From Pseudooceanicola aestuarii (GTDB lineage: Bacteria > Pseudomonadota > Alphaproteobacteria > Rhodobacterales > Rhodobacteraceae), in contig NZ_JAAFZC010000003.1 of assembly GCF_010614805.1 (NCBI RefSeq), positions 1 to 64,000 on the forward strand: DNA of 64,000 nucleotides, in the 5' to 3' direction. This document shows positions 60,910 to 64,000 of the stretch, in pieces (the first letter of the stretch is position 1; every line of letters begins with the position of its first letter). Under the pieces are notes generated by a model. The model had not been told where the DNA came from. It ran no database searches and saw only the letters and a program-made list of their open reading frames with translations. The translations under genes were made by a program, and so were the position numbers.

Positions 60910-61908
60910 ATGTATTTCAAGAAACTCGGGGGCATCGCCCTCGGCACCGCTCTGGCCATTTCGGCCACCACCGCACAGGCCAAGGAGCTGGCTTTTGCCG
61001 TGTTCATTCCGGCCTCGTCGCCGACAATCCAGCAGGTCTACCAGCCCTGGGTCGACTGGTTCAACGAACAGGTGGCCGACGATGACGTTTCCATCAAGAT
61101 GTTCGCCGGTGGAACGCTGGGCCGCAACCCCTTCACCCAGGCCGATCTGGTGGCCAACGGCGTGGCGGACATGACCCTGACGGTCCCGTCCTACACCCCC
61201 GGCGTCTACCCCGATTTCGACATCTTCGAACTGCCCGGACTGGCCCGCACCACCGCCGAAGGCTCCCAGGCCGTGCTGGAACTCTACGAGGAGGGCAAGC
61301 TGCGCGGCTACCAGGATTACCATGTCGTCGCGCTGTATACCTCCGGCGGCTACATGCTCCACACCAAGGAGCCGCTGGCGGATTTCGCCGCCATCAAGGA
61401 CCGCAAGCTGCGCGTCGCGGGCCAGATCCAGACCGCCGTCGTGGATGCCCTGGGCGGCGTGCCGCAGAACATGTCGGCGCTGGAGATGGCCGAGAACATC
61501 GACCGGGGCCTGATTGACGGCGCCGTCGCCGACGCCTCCGTCGCCAAGACGTTCCGCGTCGCCGATGTCGCGCCGCATCATTACGATGCCGAGATGGGCG
61601 TGCTGGTCTTTGCCATCATCCTGAACAAGGATGTCTACGAGGAGCTGCCGGACAGCGCCAAGACCGCGCTGGCCGAAAGCCGGCAGTTCATCGTCGACCG
61701 TCAGGTCGCCAGCTATACCGCCGCGATCGAGGCCAACATGACCGCCTGGACGGAAGATCCCGACCACAATGTGGTGATCCCCGACGCGGCCGACCGCGCC
61801 CGCATCACCGAGGCCGTGCAACCGGTGGTCGACCAGGTCGGCGCCGCCGCCTCTGACGGGTTGCTGGATGCCTACCGCGCCAAGCTGGATGACATCCGCA
61901 GCCGCTGA
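60910..61908 (+). CDS. TRAP transporter solute-binding protein DctP (system 5)
   Basis: Periplasmic binding protein of 332 aa with a signal peptide (residues 1-22, AQA|KE). Two in-frame ATGs follow GGAGGAG: the one at 60901 touches it, while the one at 60910 has 9-nt spacing, so 60910 is chosen. The ligand block is DRKLRVAGQIQTAVVDALGG, then MAENIDRGLIDGAV. It belongs to a DctP branch different from systems 1 and 2. It follows the acyl-CoA synthetase gene. Confidence 0.9.
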   Translation: MYFKKLGGIALGTALAISATTAQAKELAFAVFIPASSPTIQQVYQPWVDWFNEQVADDDVSIKMFAGGTLGRNPFTQADLVANGVADMTLTVPSYTPGVYPDFDIFELPGLARTTAEGSQAVLELYEEGKLRGYQDYHVVALYTSGGYMLHTKEPLADFAAIKDRKLRVAGQIQTAVVDALGGVPQNMSALEMAENIDRGLIDGAVADASVAKTFRVADVAPHHYDAEMGVLVFAIILNKDVYEELPDSAKTALAESRQFIVDRQVASYTAAIEANMTAWTEDPDHNVVIPDAADRARITEAVQPVVDQVGAAASDGLLDAYRAKLDDIRSR

Positions 61909-61970
61909 GCCGCATGTTGGGGGCGGCGGGATCATCGCCGTCCCCGGATTCTGAGACCGGGAGGACCACC

Positions 61971-62471
61971 GTGGACCGGATCGAACTGGTGCTGAAACGC
62001 GCCCTTCGCATGATCGCCGCCCTGGGGGCATTGTTTCTTCTGCTGGTCGCCGGGCTGGCGGTGGTGGATATCCTGGTGCGGGAATTCACCGGCCGGCCGG
62101 TGCATGGCGCGCATGATATCTCAAAGCTGCTGACCATCGTGATCGTCGCGGCCTGCTTCCCCGCCGGTCTGATGGAACGCCGCCAGATCAAGGTAACGCT
62201 GATCCAGGCCGTCGCCGGGCCGCGCGCCAACCGGGTGATGGGGGTGATCGCCGAACTGGCCACCCTGTTCATGTTCGCCTGCATCGCCTGGTTCCTGACC
62301 CAACATGCGATCAAGGTATCCGGCCGGGCCGAGGTCTCGATGATCCTCAATACCCCCGTCGGTCCCTGGTGGTGGGCCGCCGCCGCGCTGTTCTGGGCCT
62401 GCCTGCCCGCGCAGCTGTTCGTCATCGCGGCCGAAGCCACCGGCCGGCCCCCCGAAACCGAAGAGGTATAA
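61971..62471 (+). CDS. TRAP transporter small permease DctQ (system 5)
   Basis: Inner-membrane subunit of 166 aa with four hydrophobic segments. The start is a GTG at 61971, 5 nt after GGGAGGA; no ATG fits. The usual acidic block is replaced by GRPVHGAHDISKLLTIVIVA, so it is a divergent DctQ branch matching the divergent DctP. dctM starts 3 bp after its stop. Confidence 0.86.
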   Translation: MDRIELVLKRALRMIAALGALFLLLVAGLAVVDILVREFTGRPVHGAHDISKLLTIVIVAACFPAGLMERRQIKVTLIQAVAGPRANRVMGVIAELATLFMFACIAWFLTQHAIKVSGRAEVSMILNTPVGPWWWAAAALFWACLPAQLFVIAAEATGRPPETEEV

Positions 62472-62474
62472 GCC

Positions 62475-63788
62475 ATGGATCCGTTCATGATCGGGCTGCT
62501 GGGCATCGCCATGATGCTGGTGATGATTTTCGCGCAGGTGCCCATTGGCGTCGCCATGGGGATTTCGGGGGTCGTGACCTTTGCCCTGATCCGCGGCAGT
62601 TTCGAGGCCGCGCTGACCCTTTTCGGCACCGAAACGGTGGGCAAGATCGCCAGTTCCGAATTGTCCATCATTCCGCTGTTTCTGATGATGGGCGCCTTTG
62701 CCACCGTCGGCGGGCTGTCAGGCGATCTCTACCGTATCGCGCATACGCTGATCGGCCATGTGCGCGGCGGGCTGGCGATGGCCACCATCGGGGGCTGCGC
62801 CGGATTCGGCGCGGTCTGCGGGTCGTCCATCGCCACCGCCACCACCATGACCCGCGTCTCCCTGCCCGAAATGATGGGGCGCGATTATTCCGAGAAGCTG
62901 GCCACCGGCTCCGTCGCCGCCGGCGGCACGCTGGGGATGCTGATCCCGCCCTCGATCATCCTGGTTCTCTACGGCGTGCTGACCGAACAATTCGTCAAGA
63001 CGCTGTTCGTGGCCGCCCTGATCCCCGCCGTCCTGGCCGTGGCCCTGCACATGCTGACGATCCTGATCATCGTGCGCCGCAATCCCGACCTTGGCCCCTC
63101 CGGCCCGCGAGAGACCTGGGGCGCCACCCTGCGCGCCCTGCGCGACGGCTGGGCGGCGCTGTTGCTGATGTTCGTGGTGACGGGCGGGATCTACGGGGGC
63201 ATCTTCTCCGTCAACGAATCCGCCGCCGTGGGTGCTTTCCTGGCCTTTGTCATCGCGCTGTTCCGGCGCCGGCTGTCGCTGGCCGGGTTCTGGATGGCCC
63301 TGCGGGAAACGGCCAGCACCACGTCGATGATCTACCTGATGGTGATCGGAGCCTCGATCTTCACCTATGCGGTCACCGTCTCGGGGCTGCCGCAGGTCAT
63401 CGTCGAGGGGATCCGCGACACCCAGCTTCCGGGCATCTGGGTCGTGCTGCTGCTGATGCTGATGTATCTGGTGCTGGGGGCCATCTTCGATACGATCTCC
63501 TCGATGGTGATCACCATGCCCTTCGTCTTTCCGTTGATCCTGGAATACGGCTACGATCCGATCTGGTGGGGCGTGCTGACCATCATGGTGATCGAGATCG
63601 GGATGATCACTCCGCCCATCGGGATGAATGTCTTCGTGATCAAGGCGATGCTGCCCGAAACCCGGATCGGCACGATCTATGCAGGTGTTGCGCCCTTTAT
63701 CCTGGCGGACCTGCTGCGGCTGGGGATCATCATCGCCTTTCCGGTACTGTCGCTGTTCCTGGTGGACCTGCTGGCCCTGCCCCGCTAG
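62475..63788 (+). CDS. TRAP transporter large permease DctM (system 5)
   Basis: Polytopic carrier of 437 aa with the DctM landmarks GAVCGSSIATATTMTRVSLP, GTLGMLIPPSIILVLYGVL and TGGIYGGIFSVNESAAVGAF. The TPTE motif of other DctM proteins is SVNE here. It ends TRAP system 5. The following 180 bp to the reverse-strand gene contain GGCGCC repeats but no clear forward terminator. Confidence 0.92.
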   Translation: MDPFMIGLLGIAMMLVMIFAQVPIGVAMGISGVVTFALIRGSFEAALTLFGTETVGKIASSELSIIPLFLMMGAFATVGGLSGDLYRIAHTLIGHVRGGLAMATIGGCAGFGAVCGSSIATATTMTRVSLPEMMGRDYSEKLATGSVAAGGTLGMLIPPSIILVLYGVLTEQFVKTLFVAALIPAVLAVALHMLTILIIVRRNPDLGPSGPRETWGATLRALRDGWAALLLMFVVTGGIYGGIFSVNESAAVGAFLAFVIALFRRRLSLAGFWMALRETASTTSMIYLMVIGASIFTYAVTVSGLPQVIVEGIRDTQLPGIWVVLLLMLMYLVLGAIFDTISSMVITMPFVFPLILEYGYDPIWWGVLTIMVIEIGMITPPIGMNVFVIKAMLPETRIGTIYAGVAPFILADLLRLGIIIAFPVLSLFLVDLLALPR

Positions 63789-63898
63789 GGCGCCGCAGGG
63801 CGCCGGTTCGGCAGGCGCGCGCCGGTTTTCGGTTCGCGCCTGTCGGGAGCCCTGTCAGAGCGCCTTCCCGCTCATCGTGCCAGCCCCCCACCGGCAGG

Positions 63899-63929
63899 AA
63901 AGGGGCGCGGCCCGGTACGGCCCCGCCCC
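63899..63929 (-). terminator. Putative terminator of the reverse-strand gene at the window edge
   Basis: On the reverse strand GGGGCG pairs with CGCCCC, with an inner GGCC / GGCC stem, and is followed by TTTC. It lies 37 bp beyond the stop of the partial gene. Confidence 0.4.
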
Positions 63930-63965
63930 CGCGACGAAGATCCTACGGACACCACCGGTCCGGGA

Positions 63966-64000
63966 TCAGCCGCCCTTGTACATATCCTCCACCAGGGCGG
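63966..64000 (-). CDS. 3' end of an unidentified reverse-strand gene (partial)
   Basis: The last ten sense codons before a TGA on the reverse strand read ALVEDMYKGG. The gene continues outside the window. It is convergent with TRAP system 5, and a terminator-like hairpin follows its stop. The fragment is too short to identify. Confidence 0.5.
   Translation of the reverse strand, partial: ALVEDMYKGG

Overview
The window is a GC-rich (roughly two thirds G+C by eye), gene-dense stretch of a bacterial genome. It is probably from an alphaproteobacterium of the Rhodobacterales (Roseobacter group). The reasons are the base composition, the many TRAP transporters, the regulator families, and the gene content (PotABCD-like ABC, homogentisate pathway, form II carbon-monoxide-dehydrogenase-like hydroxylase, FIST/NahK-type signalling). 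I saw no housekeeping genes, rRNA, tRNA, insertion sequences, CRISPR arrays or phage genes. Everything recognisable is uptake, catabolism or local regulation, so this looks like a catabolic accessory region, possibly on a chromid or large plasmid.

Layout. 1-2.3 kb: an incomplete sugar-type ABC system (binding protein and one permease). 2.3-5.8 kb: a biuret cassette, with allophanate hydrolase divergent from a LysR regulator, biuret amidohydrolase and a cupin. 5.9-13.4 kb: a FadR-type regulator fused in frame to a lactonase-like amidohydrolase, TRAP system 1, and a long FAD/Fe-S dehydrogenase. 13.7-15.4 kb: a MarR regulator with a YHYH-domain secreted protein. 15.7-19.6 kb: a complete PotABCD-like ABC system, divergent from a dimethylformamidase-like hydrolase (20.0-21.7 kb). 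21.8-24.3 kb: MarR, alpha/beta hydrolase, enoyl-CoA hydratase, and a small WGR protein. 24.4-30.5 kb: homogentisate catabolism (hmgA, fahA, maiA) behind TRAP system 2. 30.7-32.4 kb: an Lrp-type regulator divergent from a Leu/Phe/Val dehydrogenase. 32.4-39.3 kb: IclR, tandem OsmC, TRAP system 3, GST and an AEC permease. 39.4-43.8 kb: a molybdenum hydroxylase operon (SRPBCC, S, L, M). 44.0-48.1 kb: LuxR response regulator, FIST sensor, hybrid histidine kinase (NosP/NahK-like). 48.1-53.4 kb: GntR, TRAP system 4, FAH-family hydrolase, lactonase-like amidohydrolase. 53.4-57.2 kb: PaaI thioesterase, IclR, a tandem HxlR protein, carotenoid oxygenase. 57.4-63.8 kb: alpha/beta hydrolase, nitronate monooxygenase, acyl-CoA synthetase, TRAP system 5. 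The last bases hold the 3' end of a reverse-strand gene.

The modular logic is consistent: one high-affinity importer, one or two substrate-modifying enzymes and one dedicated regulator per block, often with a palindrome in the divergent gap and 1-14 bp gene overlaps. Five complete TRAP systems and two ABC systems in 64 kb mark a specialist in scavenging organic acids. The most unusual items are the FadR-lactonase fusion with a strong internal ribosome binding site, the duplicated HxlR/zinc-ribbon regulator, the tandem OsmC protein, the compact biuret cassette, and a NosP/NahK-like signalling operon divergent from a molybdenum hydroxylase.

All assignments come from reading the sequence and from remembered family features; no database search was run.
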